A DNA stretch of 64,000 nucleotides from Gottfriedia luciferensis (GTDB lineage: Bacteria; Bacillota; Bacilli; Bacillales; Bacillaceae_G). The notes beneath the pieces were generated by a model. That model ran no database searches. It was not told the origin of the DNA and was given only the letters and a program-made list of their open reading frames with translations. The translations under genes were made by a program, and so were the position numbers. Positions 1-8,601 of this stretch are shown here, in pieces. The stretch's first letter is position 1. Every line of letters begins with the position of its first letter. Location: the NCBI RefSeq assembly GCF_001712755.1, contig NZ_MDKC01000009.1, positions 44,327 to 108,326 of the forward strand, given 5' to 3'.

Positions 1-847
1 TCATTAACGAGATCCCGACCGAGACCAAAGCAAAAAGCATCATAACAATTGCCGCTTCCCAAAACGGAATATGAATATCAATATGAAACACTTTAGTCAT
101 AAAGAGAAGCGTAATAATTACTTGAATAGTCATTACAATCATATTTACTACAACATTTGAGAAAATATATTTTCTAGCATTAATAGGTGCTGACAAAAGT
201 CTGTAGTAAATTCGATTTTCTTTTTCCTTTAAAATAATTTCAGAAAGATTCCCTGCAGACATTAACATAATCATAATCAAAAAGCCTAAACTATATGTCG
301 TCATATTTTCAGACTGAGATGAATCTGATAATGTTTTTGTTGCTACCTTGAAGCTTGCGTTTTGGTAGTTGGAATACATTTGATTAAATTTAGTTTGGTC
401 TGTTTTTGCCACTTTACCAATTGCTGAAACATTATCGATATAATTATATAAATAAGATTTTACAAAGCTCGTAATTTGAGCACCTTTTATAGAAGATATT
501 TGAATATGATCTGGATTACCAGAACGTACACTATCTGTAAAGCCATCATGGAACGAAATAACACAATCAAGTGATCCTGAAGCGAGCTTATCATTTGCAT
601 CCGTAGTATTAATTATTTCAATTCGAACGTTATCTAAGTGTTCTAAAAACTTAATCGTATCATTTGCAATATATTGATGATCCTCATTGACAATCCCAAC
701 GTGAACGATCGTTTTATTGGAACCACCATAAGCTAGAAAGGAAATAAAAATACCAATTAGAGGCACTAAAATATACATAATAATATTTTTCTTATTTTTA
801 AAAGTAGCTCTTAAAGTGTTCGAAATTAGCCAAAAAACTGTCTGCAT
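1..847 (-). CDS. ABC-2 type exporter permease, second subunit (partial)
   Basis: This is the second membrane subunit of an ABC exporter; its 3' end lies outside the window, so about 282 codons are visible. The start is the ATG at 847, directly after the stop of the preceding permease gene. The visible protein has an N-terminal membrane helix near residues 18-40, a soluble extracytoplasmic domain of about 150 residues, then further hydrophobic segments. That is the layout of ABC-2 permeases with a large external loop, such as the B. subtilis LnrM/LnrN (YfiM/YfiN) linearmycin-resistance proteins. The gene is last in a run of regulator, kinase, ATPase, permease, permease. Assignment to the LnrN type is inference from that order; the general class is clear. 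Confidence 0.8.
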   Translation of the reverse strand, partial: MQTVFWLISNTLRATFKNKKNIIMYILVPLIGIFISFLAYGGSNKTIVHVGIVNEDHQYIANDTIKFLEHLDNVRIEIINTTDANDKLASGSLDCVISFHDGFTDSVRSGNPDHIQISSIKGAQITSFVKSYLYNYIDNVSAIGKVAKTDQTKFNQMYSNYQNASFKVATKTLSDSSQSENMTTYSLGFLIMIMLMSAGNLSEIILKEKENRIYYRLLSAPINARKYIFSNVVVNMIVMTIQVIITLLFMTKVFHIDIHIPFWEAAIVMMLFALVSVGISLM

Positions 848-848
848 C

Positions 849-1973
849 CTACAGCCCCTCCCTTCTTTGTAGAGAAATAGATGCAAGAAATAGGAATAAT
901 AAAGAAAAACCTATATTAAAGACAAGCGCCGGGATAGCAGCTGATAAGTCGTTTGCATAAATAATTTTTGTAATTGCTGTATTAACCCATGTAAGTGGTG
1001 AAAGCTGAGTAATGAATTTTAAAATCCCACTAGTATCGCCTAATTTAAAGTAAGCTCCACCAAAGAATGAAGATAGCTGCACAACAATCATGATGATTGC
1101 TCTAGATGAAGCATTTGATTTCGTTATATAGCTTACAACTAACCCTAAACTAATTGATAGAAGAACTTCTGTCAGTAAAACAATAAAGACTAATAATAGA
1201 TGGCTACCCCAGTTGGCTTTAAAAAAGAATTTACTGAAATAGATAACTACAATAATGCACAGAAAGTTAGCAACCAAACTTCCAAGTATTTTCCCGATAA
1301 AAATCTCAAATTTGGAAATAGGAGCAACGATTAATCGATCAGCAGTTTTTCTAACTCTTTCACCTGTGATCAATTTACTTGCAGACATAGCTGCATAAAG
1401 AACAATCATAGTAGTCATTGCAATCGCGTAATAATCCATCGAACCTGGCTGTTTATTTGATGCAATCGACGTGTCCTTAATATAATTATCATGAGAATTA
1501 CCTAAAAAGACTTCTTTAACTTGAGTTGGATCGACTTTTGCAACTTCCACGCCAACATTATATTTATCTACAAAAGAAGTTAACATTCCTTGAATAACAC
1601 TACCCTCAACACTGTTTCCTTCATTGATATAAAGCTTAATTCCGTTATCTTGAATAGAAATATAGCCATCATAATGATTTCGTTTCACTTCATTCTCACC
1701 ATTTGTATTACTCGCAGTTTTTTCAAAATGAATTCCAGACTTTTTCGTACTTTTAATTAATTCGTTAAAATACTGCGAAAACTCACCTGTTGTTGATTGA
1801 TCTTTATATAAAACATGCACATCTTTAATCGGGACGGATGTTGAAAAAGCATTTGAAAGTGATGTACCTAAGACAAGCATTAAAATGATTGGAAATGCTA
1901 ACATAAAAAATAAGTTCCTTACATCTCGAAAGTCACGCTTAATTTCCATGAAAGCAATATTAAAAATATTCAA
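849..1973 (-). CDS. ABC-2 type exporter permease, first subunit
   Basis: 374 residues. The N-terminal membrane helix (about residues 20-42) is followed by an extracytoplasmic stretch to about residue 180 and then five or six hydrophobic segments, the standard ABC-2 permease fold. The sequence GERVRKTADRLIVAPIS between the membrane segments matches the cytoplasmic coupling region of this family. The gene starts 36 bases after the ATPase stop and almost abuts the next permease, so the three exporter genes form one transcription unit. The partner kinase and regulator suggest induction by a membrane-active compound, as for the LnrJKLMN system that exports linearmycin-type polyenes; the substrate here is unknown. 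Confidence 0.85.
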   Translation of the reverse strand: MNIFNIAFMEIKRDFRDVRNLFFMLAFPIILMLVLGTSLSNAFSTSVPIKDVHVLYKDQSTTGEFSQYFNELIKSTKKSGIHFEKTASNTNGENEVKRNHYDGYISIQDNGIKLYINEGNSVEGSVIQGMLTSFVDKYNVGVEVAKVDPTQVKEVFLGNSHDNYIKDTSIASNKQPGSMDYYAIAMTTMIVLYAAMSASKLITGERVRKTADRLIVAPISKFEIFIGKILGSLVANFLCIIVVIYFSKFFFKANWGSHLLLVFIVLLTEVLLSISLGLVVSYITKSNASSRAIIMIVVQLSSFFGGAYFKLGDTSGILKFITQLSPLTWVNTAITKIIYANDLSAAIPALVFNIGFSLLFLFLASISLQRREGL

Positions 1974-2009
1974 GCTAATTGCCTCCTTATTAAATAATTT
2001 CCCATGAAG

Positions 2010-2945
2010 TTAATCACGTAAATTTCGGCCTGTTAATGTAAGGAAAACAGTTTCTAAGTTAGGCGCATTTTCCTGTAATGAACTGATTTCGATTTCATTA
2101 TTAATAAAATGTTGAATGATTTTATTTAAATTATTCACACCATTATCTGAAGTAATCGTAATAACATTATCTAAAATATGAACGTTCTCAACGCCATTAA
2201 TCGCTTTAAGCTCAGTAATATCAATATTTTCAGTCGTTTTAACTTCAATTCGAATATCCTTTGTATTCGTAATAATCGATTTAAGCTGTTCTTTTGTTCC
2301 TTCAGCGATGATTTTTCCATGGTCAATAATCGAAATACGTGAGCATATTTCTTCAACTTCCTCCATGTAATGGCTCGTATAAATGATTGTACAACCCATT
2401 TCATTAAGTTTACGTACACTATTAAGAATATAGTTTCGTGAATGTGGATCAATCCCAACAGTTGGTTCATCCATAATAATCAGTTTAGGTCGGTGTGCAA
2501 TCGCACAGGCAATATTTAACCTTCTCTTCATTCCACCAGAGAAATTTTTTGGATATTCCTTAAATTTATCTTCTAACCCTACAAATTGTAAGGCTTCTTC
2601 TACTCTTTCATTTAATTCCGAACCTCTTAAACCATAAAGTCCTGCGAAAAATCTAACATTTTCATAGGCAGTTAAATCTTCATAAATAGCTAAATCCTGA
2701 GGTACCATTCCAATATTCATTTTTGCGAACTTACTATTCTTCTTACTGTTTTTACCTAGGATTTCTACAGTACCTTGATTACTTCGAAGTAGCCCTGAAA
2801 TAATATTAATTGTCGTACTTTTTCCTGCTCCATTTGCTCCAAGAAATCCAAATATTTCTCCTTCTTCAATTGATAAAGACATATTATCTACTGCTATAAA
2901 ATCCCCGAACTTTTTAGTTAAATTTTTTATCTCTAAAACTTTCAT
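2010..2945 (-). CDS. ABC exporter ATP-binding protein
   Basis: 311 residues that energise the two ABC-2 permeases encoded just downstream. Motifs in order: Walker A GANGAGKST (about 37-45), Q-loop VPQDL, signature FSGGMKRR (about 136-143), Walker B LIIMDEP (about 155-161) and the switch histidine in YTSHYMEE. The C-terminal 90 residues form the accessory domain seen in drug-exporter ATPases such as LnrL and CcmA-like proteins. The start is an ATG behind a GAGGTGAGAGG ribosome site. It is separated from the upstream kinase gene by 158 bases that hold a perfect inverted repeat and a possible promoter, so it may be transcribed both with the regulators and independently. Confidence 0.93.
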   Translation of the reverse strand: MKVLEIKNLTKKFGDFIAVDNMSLSIEEGEIFGFLGANGAGKSTTINIISGLLRSNQGTVEILGKNSKKNSKFAKMNIGMVPQDLAIYEDLTAYENVRFFAGLYGLRGSELNERVEEALQFVGLEDKFKEYPKNFSGGMKRRLNIACAIAHRPKLIIMDEPTVGIDPHSRNYILNSVRKLNEMGCTIIYTSHYMEEVEEICSRISIIDHGKIIAEGTKEQLKSIITNTKDIRIEVKTTENIDITELKAINGVENVHILDNVITITSDNGVNNLNKIIQHFINNEIEISSLQENAPNLETVFLTLTGRNLRD

Positions 2946-2988
2946 CCTCTCACCTCTCTGAGCTTTTTACTATGATGCTATTATAAGC

Positions 2989-3028
2989 AAAAGGGTGAAC
3001 TAATATCAGTGTATTAGTTCACCCTTTT
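2989..3028 (-). promoter_or_regulatory. Perfect 17-bp inverted repeat between kinase and exporter genes
   Basis: Arms at 2989-3005 and 3012-3028 are exact reverse complements with a 6-base loop. On the minus strand the distal arm ends in TTTT and is followed three bases later by TATAAT (2980-2985), a good -10 sequence for the exporter genes. The repeat could be a weak terminator that limits read-through from the regulator genes, or an operator over the spacer of an exporter promoter. The sequence does not decide between these. Confidence 0.6.
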
Positions 3029-3103
3029 CACATGAGAATATTCATGTTTTTATTTAGGCAAAATCATGATGGACTTAATAGAAATTCATATCACATGTTA
3101 AGA

Positions 3104-4207
3104 TTATTGGATTGGAAGCAAAGTTGTAACTGAAAAACCATCATGACCATCCACTATTATTTTCCCGTTTATAGCCACTGTTCTCTCTTCCATCCCAATG
3201 ATGCCTAAACCTTTTTTAATTTTCACTTTCCCTTTACCATTGTCTTTTACATTTGTTTTTATCATTTTATTCATAACATGTATTTCAAGCGAAACCTCTG
3301 TAGCATTTGCATATTTCATCGTATTTGTTAAAGCCTCAACTACATTTTCTTGAATTACTTTCCATTGAATTGGCGTAATAAGATCGAGATTTCCTTTATA
3401 GACAAACAATGTTTTTAAATCATGCTTAGCAGAAAATTCGTCTATGAATAATTTCATATGATGAATTCCCATTTGTTCAGTTGGAGGCTTCATATTTTTT
3501 AAAGTAAGTCTTATATTTTCAATTCCGTCCTTTGAAATATTAATCGCATTTTGAAGCAATTCTAATGCTTTATCTTGATTAGTACTCATTAAATGTTTAG
3601 CTGCTTCCATTTGATATAGCGCACCTGTCATTGAATGCCCTATTTTATCATGTATTTCTTGAGAAATACGATTTCGTTCCTCCAATTTAAAGGTATATTC
3701 CGATTGCTCAATAAACTCATTATGATTATTAATCTTTTTTGACAGCTTTTGAATCGTGCTCCTCATTTTATCAATTTGATCTTCTTTAAACCGTAATCTA
3801 GTGTTATACAAATTAACAAGTGAAAAAACGATAAAACTAAATAATGAAATTAATCCATAGATAGGCTGTAAAGAATTAGATAAGTAGCAAATTGGAAATA
3901 GTGCAAGAAAGCAACCGATCCATTTTTTTGAAGTAAAATAAGAAACGAGCTCTAAAATTGACATTGGCAGTAGTAAAAGAAATAATGGCTGAATCTTTAA
4001 ATTGGAATAGACAATTAAACAAATTGATATGATTAGTAAAAATTTTATCAACGATCTATTTTTTATTAAATAAAGACTAATATTTAAACAAAAATAAACA
4101 AGCAATACAAAAAGTACCCAAGAGAAATTAGGAGTTTCTTTTTGAATACAAATTAGAGCTATATACAATATAACAGAGAGCTTATTTAAAATAATCCAAC
4201 GCTCCAT
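3104..4207 (-). CDS. Sensor histidine kinase (HisKA_3 / NarL-partner type)
   Basis: 367 residues. The first 130 residues contain four or five hydrophobic segments and little extracytoplasmic sequence, typical of intramembrane-sensing kinases. A short coiled coil leads to the HisKA_3 box EERNRISQEIHDKIGHS, whose histidine (about residue 185) is the phosphorylation site, and an HATPase domain with DNGKG and GLGIIGMEER. The kinase starts 16 bases after its cognate regulator gene and sits upstream of an ABC exporter. It is likely to sense envelope damage or a drug. In B. subtilis lnrJK the kinase gene precedes the regulator gene; here the order is reversed. Confidence 0.92.
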   Translation of the reverse strand: MERWIILNKLSVILYIALICIQKETPNFSWVLFVLLVYFCLNISLYLIKNRSLIKFLLIISICLIVYSNLKIQPLFLLLLPMSILELVSYFTSKKWIGCFLALFPICYLSNSLQPIYGLISLFSFIVFSLVNLYNTRLRFKEDQIDKMRSTIQKLSKKINNHNEFIEQSEYTFKLEERNRISQEIHDKIGHSMTGALYQMEAAKHLMSTNQDKALELLQNAINISKDGIENIRLTLKNMKPPTEQMGIHHMKLFIDEFSAKHDLKTLFVYKGNLDLITPIQWKVIQENVVEALTNTMKYANATEVSLEIHVMNKMIKTNVKDNGKGKVKIKKGLGIIGMEERTVAINGKIIVDGHDGFSVTTLLPIQ

Positions 4208-4223
4208 ATGTAACTCCTTCGCG

Positions 4224-4868
4224 TTAGTCTACTTTCCCAGTAATATAGAAAATAGCAATTTGTGTTCGATGTTCTAGCCCTGTTTTTCCGAGAATTGAAG
4301 TAATATAATTAGCAACTGTTCCTTCAGAAATATAAATTTGCTTAGAAATTTCCTTATTCGAAAATCCTTTTGCAATTAAACCCATTACATCTAACTCTCT
4401 TTGGGTAAACAAACTCGTATCGATTTTCGTATCTGCTGTATTTGCATTGTTTGTTAAATTTGTTCTAATTTTATCCAGTACTAAATCTTGCATGATTGTA
4501 TTTCCGTGATAAACACTTTTGATCGCTTCTCGAATACGTTCTGGTTCATTATTTTTTAATAAATAACCCTTTGCTCCATTTTTCACAGCATCAATAATGT
4601 ACTCATCATCATCAAAAGTCGTTAAAATAAGTGGCTTTGTTTTAGTTTGCTCGGAAATATGCTTCGTAGCTTCTACCCCATTCATATTTGGCATTCGAAC
4701 ATCTAAAAGCGCAACATCTACTTCATTATTTTGACAATATTTTAACGCTTCATTCCCATCATTTACTGTTTCTAATACTTCAAACTCTTCATAAGAGCTC
4801 AATATGATTTTAAGACCTTCTCTAATAAATGAATTATCATCAGCAATAATTAATTTTATTTTGTTCAT
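4224..4868 (-). CDS. Response regulator, NarL/FixJ family
   Basis: 214 residues. The receiver domain (1-120) has the acidic pair D10-D11, the phosphoacceptor Asp56 in LLDVRMP, a Thr in LTTFDD and the conserved Lys in GYLLKN. A LuxR-type helix-turn-helix follows at about 150-210 (FTQRELDVMGLIAKGFSNKE, then EGTVANYI). It is the first gene of the five-gene unit and is co-transcribed with its kinase. The expected role is activation of the downstream ABC exporter. The combination resembles LnrK (YfiK), but family membership alone does not fix the inducer. Confidence 0.93.
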   Translation of the reverse strand: MNKIKLIIADDNSFIREGLKIILSSYEEFEVLETVNDGNEALKYCQNNEVDVALLDVRMPNMNGVEATKHISEQTKTKPLILTTFDDDEYIIDAVKNGAKGYLLKNNEPERIREAIKSVYHGNTIMQDLVLDKIRTNLTNNANTADTKIDTSLFTQRELDVMGLIAKGFSNKEISKQIYISEGTVANYITSILGKTGLEHRTQIAIFYITGKVD

Positions 4869-5135
4869 TTGAATAGAGGGAGAAAATTTCTACCTCGTTT
4901 TCACATCCTTTATTCCACGAATTATATTTCCATTATATACCACTATTGACTAATTACCATGAGAAGGAAAAGATAAATCTAAATGATTTGTAAACAAAAT
5001 CACTTAATTACATAATTTTATTGTTTTATGAAACCTTGACGTATTCATTAATAAAAGGCATAGGAAAACACGAATACTCATTTTGTGATTAATTTCACAA
5101 AATATTCAATAGTTAAAGTAAAACATCATAAAAAA

Positions 5136-5177
5136 TTTAGTAAAATTTAATTGAGCGCTCTGTTAAATTTTACTAAA
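5136..5177. repeat. Perfect 15-bp inverted repeat in a 470-bp divergent intergenic region
   Basis: The region 4869-5338 separates the two-component operon (minus) from a lipoprotein gene (plus) and has no credible gene. Its main feature is a perfect inverted repeat, arms TTTAGTAAAATTTAA at 5136-5150 and its complement at 5163-5177, around a 12-base centre that itself contains the palindrome GAGCGCTC. There is no T-run on either side, so it is not an obvious terminator. It could be a regulator-binding site. Confidence 0.6.
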
Positions 5178-5338
5178 AAATATTTACCATTTATCTTATT
5201 TGTTTATATTTCTGTCGTTTTCAAATAAGTTACAAATAAGTTAATACTTTGATTAACGTCGACAAAATGAAGAGGTAACCTTTTTCTTTATTGGTGAGTA
5301 AAACATTACAAGTTCTATTACAGGAGAAAAATAGGTTT

Positions 5339-5791
5339 ATGGAAAAACTTAGTACTAAAAAAATACTTATTACATTTATATTGGTGTTCCTAACAAGTAG
5401 TTGTAATTCCACTAATAAGACATTTTTATTGAGAGGTACGTTTACCTGTAATGAACTGCCATTTGTATCAATGGTCTTTGATCCAGAAAATAACTATACA
5501 TTTTATTATTATTACGAGGATTTAAAACGTAATGGAAAATTAGATAAAGGAACATTTTTAAAAAAATCTGAATCCAAATATATAATAAAAAGTTCGATTT
5601 TTAAAGACATAGAAGTCACATATAAAAATAGTGGTTTCAAGATTATGATAAATGAAAAGACATATTACTTTAAACAGATCGATGCAAACCCGAGTATCCA
5701 AACAAATTATGAAAGTAGGAAGTTTGATTATGAAAAAAATAGTAAGTTTATTAGTCTTTTTAAGCATCTTAGTTTCTTCAACCCCAATTAA
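5339..5791 (+). CDS. Putative lipoprotein, unknown function
   Basis: 150 residues from the ATG at 5339, which has an AGGAG site 12 bases upstream and places a signal sequence at the N-terminus: a basic MEKLSTKK, a hydrophobic core, and the cysteine of FLTSSC as a possible lipidation site. An upstream in-frame TTG at 5291 would put 16 extra polar residues before the signal, so I prefer 5339. The mature part is beta-rich with many Tyr and Phe residues and no recognised domain. Its last 62 bases overlap the start of the next secreted-protein gene, so the two are probably translationally linked. The function is unknown. Confidence 0.6.
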   Translation: MEKLSTKKILITFILVFLTSSCNSTNKTFLLRGTFTCNELPFVSMVFDPENNYTFYYYYEDLKRNGKLDKGTFLKKSESKYIIKSSIFKDIEVTYKNSGFKIMINEKTYYFKQIDANPSIQTNYESRKFDYEKNSKFISLFKHLSFFNPN

Positions 5792-6308
5792 CGCACAAGA
5801 AATTCCAACTGATGAGACAAGCCAAGAAGCTTTTGTAATCCCTGTACCTCAAGAAGAAATTGATAGAGAAGAACAACAACAATTAGAACAACAAAATAGT
5901 AAAGGAAGAACTCCATTATATGAGTATAAAACTGAACTAGTGGGAACTCAAATAACAAAAAAGGTCAAAATTGGTTATGCAGAAGGTCAACCACCAAAAG
6001 GGACTATATTTCACTCTCCAGGAAGTTTTTATTGGTCAAATAGTGGAAGTAAGGTTACAGTTACAATATCCGTTGCATATGGTGCTTATTCAATAGGAGT
6101 AACGCCAGGAAGTATAAGTGGAACTGGGGTTGTAGTAAAATCGCCATATACTGGACAAGCAGTTAAACTTTTAATTCATAAAGATATAGAAGTTAAAAAA
6201 TATAAGCAATATAGAAAAACTATTATGGGTAGCGGAAAATGGGAATATGTAGGTGACGTATATACAAAGGTACCTGTGTTAAATCATTTTACAGTAGTAA
6301 AAGTATAA
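5730..6308 (+). CDS. Secreted protein, unknown function
   Basis: 192 residues starting at the ATG at 5730, seven bases after AGGAAG. A typical signal peptide (MKKIVSLLVFLSILVSS...INA) precedes a Gln/Glu-rich linker and then a Gly/Val-rich beta domain with YGAYSIGVTPGSISGTG. No enzymatic motif is recognised. The start lies inside the preceding lipoprotein gene in another frame. A longer reading from 5652 is possible but would bury the signal peptide, so I reject it. The gene is followed by a clear terminator. A structural or cell-surface role is possible but unproven. Confidence 0.75.
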   Translation: MKKIVSLLVFLSILVSSTPINAQEIPTDETSQEAFVIPVPQEEIDREEQQQLEQQNSKGRTPLYEYKTELVGTQITKKVKIGYAEGQPPKGTIFHSPGSFYWSNSGSKVTVTISVAYGAYSIGVTPGSISGTGVVVKSPYTGQAVKLLIHKDIEVKKYKQYRKTIMGSGKWEYVGDVYTKVPVLNHFTVVKV

Positions 6309-6348
6309 ATCATAATTAAAACTATTTGAAATACAACCATAAAACTTG

Positions 6349-6374
6349 AAAGCTCAGAAGACTGAGCTTTTTTT
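6349..6374 (+). terminator. Rho-independent terminator
   Basis: Stem AAAGCTCAG / CTGAGCTTT with a 4-base loop and a T-run, just downstream of the secreted-protein gene. Confidence 0.85.
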
Positions 6375-6416
6375 ATTGATAGGTGTGATTTCGAGCTCAA
6401 AATGAAATGATATGAA

Positions 6417-6446
6417 AAAATCCCTATGCATATGCAAAAGGGATTC
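6417..6446 (-). terminator. Rho-independent terminator of the MDR gene
   Basis: On the minus strand, AATCCCT pairs with AGGGATT followed by a T-run, eight bases past the MDR oxidoreductase stop codon. Confidence 0.75.
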
Positions 6447-6453
6447 AATAAAA

Positions 6454-7440
6454 TTACTTATTTTCAATCAATACTTTACCAAATTGTACTTCATTATTTT
6501 CAAAGTAATCATGAGCGTCCTTCACTTGATCGAATGTAAAAGATTTTGGATTGATTAGCGGCTTTAGCTTACCTTCTTCAACTAAAGTAGCAATTTTATT
6601 TAAAATAGCACTATGTTCTTTACGCCCTTCCTCAGTTTTTTGAGTAAGCAGAATAAATATTACATGTAAAGATAAAGATTTGTTATGTAAAAGTGATAAA
6701 TCATGCGTCGATCTTGCAGCAATTGCTAGAACAGTACCTTTTGGTTTAACTGCAATAAATGATTTATCTAGGTTTTCTTTACCGACAGTATCAAAAACAA
6801 GATCAAAACCTTGCCCATCCGTTAGGCGGTTAACATATTCTTGGACGGTCTCTTCCTTATAATTAATGACGTGGTCTGCACCTAGCTTTTTAACTAAAAT
6901 AGCTTTTTCATTCGATGAAACAGTTGTCGTAACAGTAGCTCCAGAAGCTTTCGCCAACTGGATCGCTAGATGGCCAACACCACCTGCCCCACCATGAATT
7001 AAAATATGATCACCTTGTTTTAAATTACCTCTGTCAAAAAGTGCCTCCCATGCAGTAATAGCTGTTAATGGTAAACTTGCAGCTTCTTGAATAGGTAAAT
7101 TTTTTGGAGCTTTAGCAATTACTGTTTCTTCTATTAAAAAATAATCTGAAAGAGTACCCGTAAAGACATTTAAACCGAAAACAAAATCTCCAACTGAAAA
7201 ACGTGAAACATTTTCACCAACTTCAACAACTTCACCAGAAAAATCACTATGTAAAATCATCGGAAAATTAGGATGGAATGCATTTGGTACAATCCCTTTT
7301 CTAATCTTTGTATCAATCGGATTGATACTAGTCGCAGAAACCTTAACTAAAACTTGATGACCAGATGGCTTCGGTATTGAAAGTTCAATATTTTTAAACT
7401 CAGAGCTATCTCCATATTGATGAATGACAATTGCTTTCAT
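6454..7440 (-). CDS. NADP-dependent alcohol dehydrogenase / quinone oxidoreductase (MDR family)
   Basis: 328 residues from the ATG at 7440, which has an AGGAGG site seven bases upstream; the reading extended to 7458 adds only the ribosome-site codons. The GroES-like N-terminal half is followed by a Rossmann domain with HGGAGGVGHLAIQLAK (about 145-160), the NADPH loop of the zinc-independent quinone oxidoreductase group. The structural and catalytic zinc cysteines of classical alcohol dehydrogenases are absent. It probably reduces quinones or reactive enals using NADPH. It is a single-gene unit with its own terminator. Confidence 0.88.
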   Translation of the reverse strand: MKAIVIHQYGDSSEFKNIELSIPKPSGHQVLVKVSATSINPIDTKIRKGIVPNAFHPNFPMILHSDFSGEVVEVGENVSRFSVGDFVFGLNVFTGTLSDYFLIEETVIAKAPKNLPIQEAASLPLTAITAWEALFDRGNLKQGDHILIHGGAGGVGHLAIQLAKASGATVTTTVSSNEKAILVKKLGADHVINYKEETVQEYVNRLTDGQGFDLVFDTVGKENLDKSFIAVKPKGTVLAIAARSTHDLSLLHNKSLSLHVIFILLTQKTEEGRKEHSAILNKIATLVEEGKLKPLINPKSFTFDQVKDAHDYFENNEVQFGKVLIENK

Positions 7441-7643
7441 AATAGCCTCCTCTTTCAAAATAGAAAATATTATTAAATCATTTTAGCATACATCAGATCG
7501 AAAAAAATACAATTTTGACCTCAAATTGAATCATAAGGGTTTGATTATAATGGTTAAAAATTTATAATTTATATTGTTTTTTCACATTGTTTCAGTATAA
7601 TCAATATAAATCTTTTAATCTTAATTCATGGAGGAAAATGACT

Positions 7644-7943
7644 ATGGTAAACAAATTAGAGGAATTAAATGAGAGAAATACGTTAAACCATAGAAATATT
7701 GTAAAGTATGTAAAACACGTCTTTGATGAGTTAGACTTAAAAGTTAGAAGATTTCGTGAAGAAACAGCAATTAAGGCAGCTCATCATGCAAAACCAGATT
7801 TAGAAGAAGAAAAATTATTTTATAACAATATTCACCATATGAAGACGTTACTAATTGACGTATTAGAACGTACTACTGAAGATCTTGAACATATGGGAGA
7901 TAAAAACTGGAATAAAAACTTCAAAGACGGCGTAAACGCTTAA
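7644..7943 (+). CDS. Conserved hypothetical protein, helical
   Basis: 99 residues. The ATG at 7644 lies nine bases after GGAGG; the ATG at 7638 is too close to that site and the TTG-type start at 7587 has none. The protein is highly charged and predicted helical (LEELNERNTLNHRNIVKYVK, and a C-terminal HMKTLLIDVLERTTEDLEH), with several His residues. It has no signal peptide or membrane segment. I recognise no family. It stands alone between convergent genes with a shared terminator downstream. Confidence 0.7.
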   Translation: MVNKLEELNERNTLNHRNIVKYVKHVFDELDLKVRRFREETAIKAAHHAKPDLEEEKLFYNNIHHMKTLLIDVLERTTEDLEHMGDKNWNKNFKDGVNA

Positions 7944-7973
7944 TTTAAATAATAACGTATTTTCTCTATAAAT

Positions 7974-8009
7974 AAGGATAGGAAGGTATTTAAACCTTCC
8001 TATCCTTTT
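7974..8009. terminator. Bidirectional terminator
   Basis: Perfect 14-bp stem AAGGATAGGAAGGT with a 6-base loop, flanked by A and T runs. It serves both the hypothetical gene on the plus strand and the TetR gene on the minus strand. Confidence 0.85.
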
Positions 8010-8011
8010 AA

Positions 8012-8584
8012 TTATTGCTTTATATCCGACTTCAAATTTCTTACATAATTTTTCAATACAAAAAGTACACTTTCATCAATTGGAATATTTATACCAAATC
8101 CATCACTTTTTTCAAGCGAAACAAAACCATGAAGCAAACTTCTAAAACCTCTTACCGCATGAATAAGTTCAATGTCCGTTAAATTATATGGTTTCAATAA
8201 CTCATTGATTAAGTTCAAAATTTTATTCCCAGTTAAACGATACTCATCACCTGGTGTTTGAGACGGAGATAAGGTAGCTTTATATAAACCAGGATGAGTT
8301 CTAGCATAATCAAGATAAGCAAAAGCTAATGCAAAAATTGCATTCTCATTATTTTTTCCTTCAACCGATTCACAAAGTTTTTCATAAAGCTGTGTAATTC
8401 CATATACTGCAACACTATTTTTTAGTTCATCCAAATTCTTAATATGATTATAAATCGATGGTGGTTGAATCGTTAGCTTCTTTGCAAGATAACTAATCGT
8501 TAAAGCCTCCCACCCTTCTGTATCAACAATGTTAATTGAAGTACTCAGTAACTGATGAAAATTCAATCCAATTCTTGGTGACAT
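8012..8584 (-). CDS. TetR/AcrR family transcriptional regulator
   Basis: 190 residues. The N-terminal helix-turn-helix (about 9-55) contains the family pattern ALTISYLAKKLTIQPPSIYN, and the C-terminal ligand domain resembles the WHG/TetR_C_33 type (AFAYLDYARTHPGLYKATL). The gene begins 17 bases after the MBL hydrolase stop codon, so the two are co-transcribed. A perfect palindrome in front of that operon is the expected binding site, implying autoregulation and control of the hydrolase. The ligand is unknown and is probably related to the hydrolase substrate. Confidence 0.9.
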   Translation of the reverse strand: MSPRIGLNFHQLLSTSINIVDTEGWEALTISYLAKKLTIQPPSIYNHIKNLDELKNSVAVYGITQLYEKLCESVEGKNNENAIFALAFAYLDYARTHPGLYKATLSPSQTPGDEYRLTGNKILNLINELLKPYNLTDIELIHAVRGFRSLLHGFVSLEKSDGFGINIPIDESVLFVLKNYVRNLKSDIKQ

Positions 8585-8601
8585 TCCGTATAATCCCCCA
8601 C

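Noticed and set aside
5230..5412. 60-residue minus-strand frame
   Set aside because: Antisense of the lipoprotein signal region, without a ribosome site.
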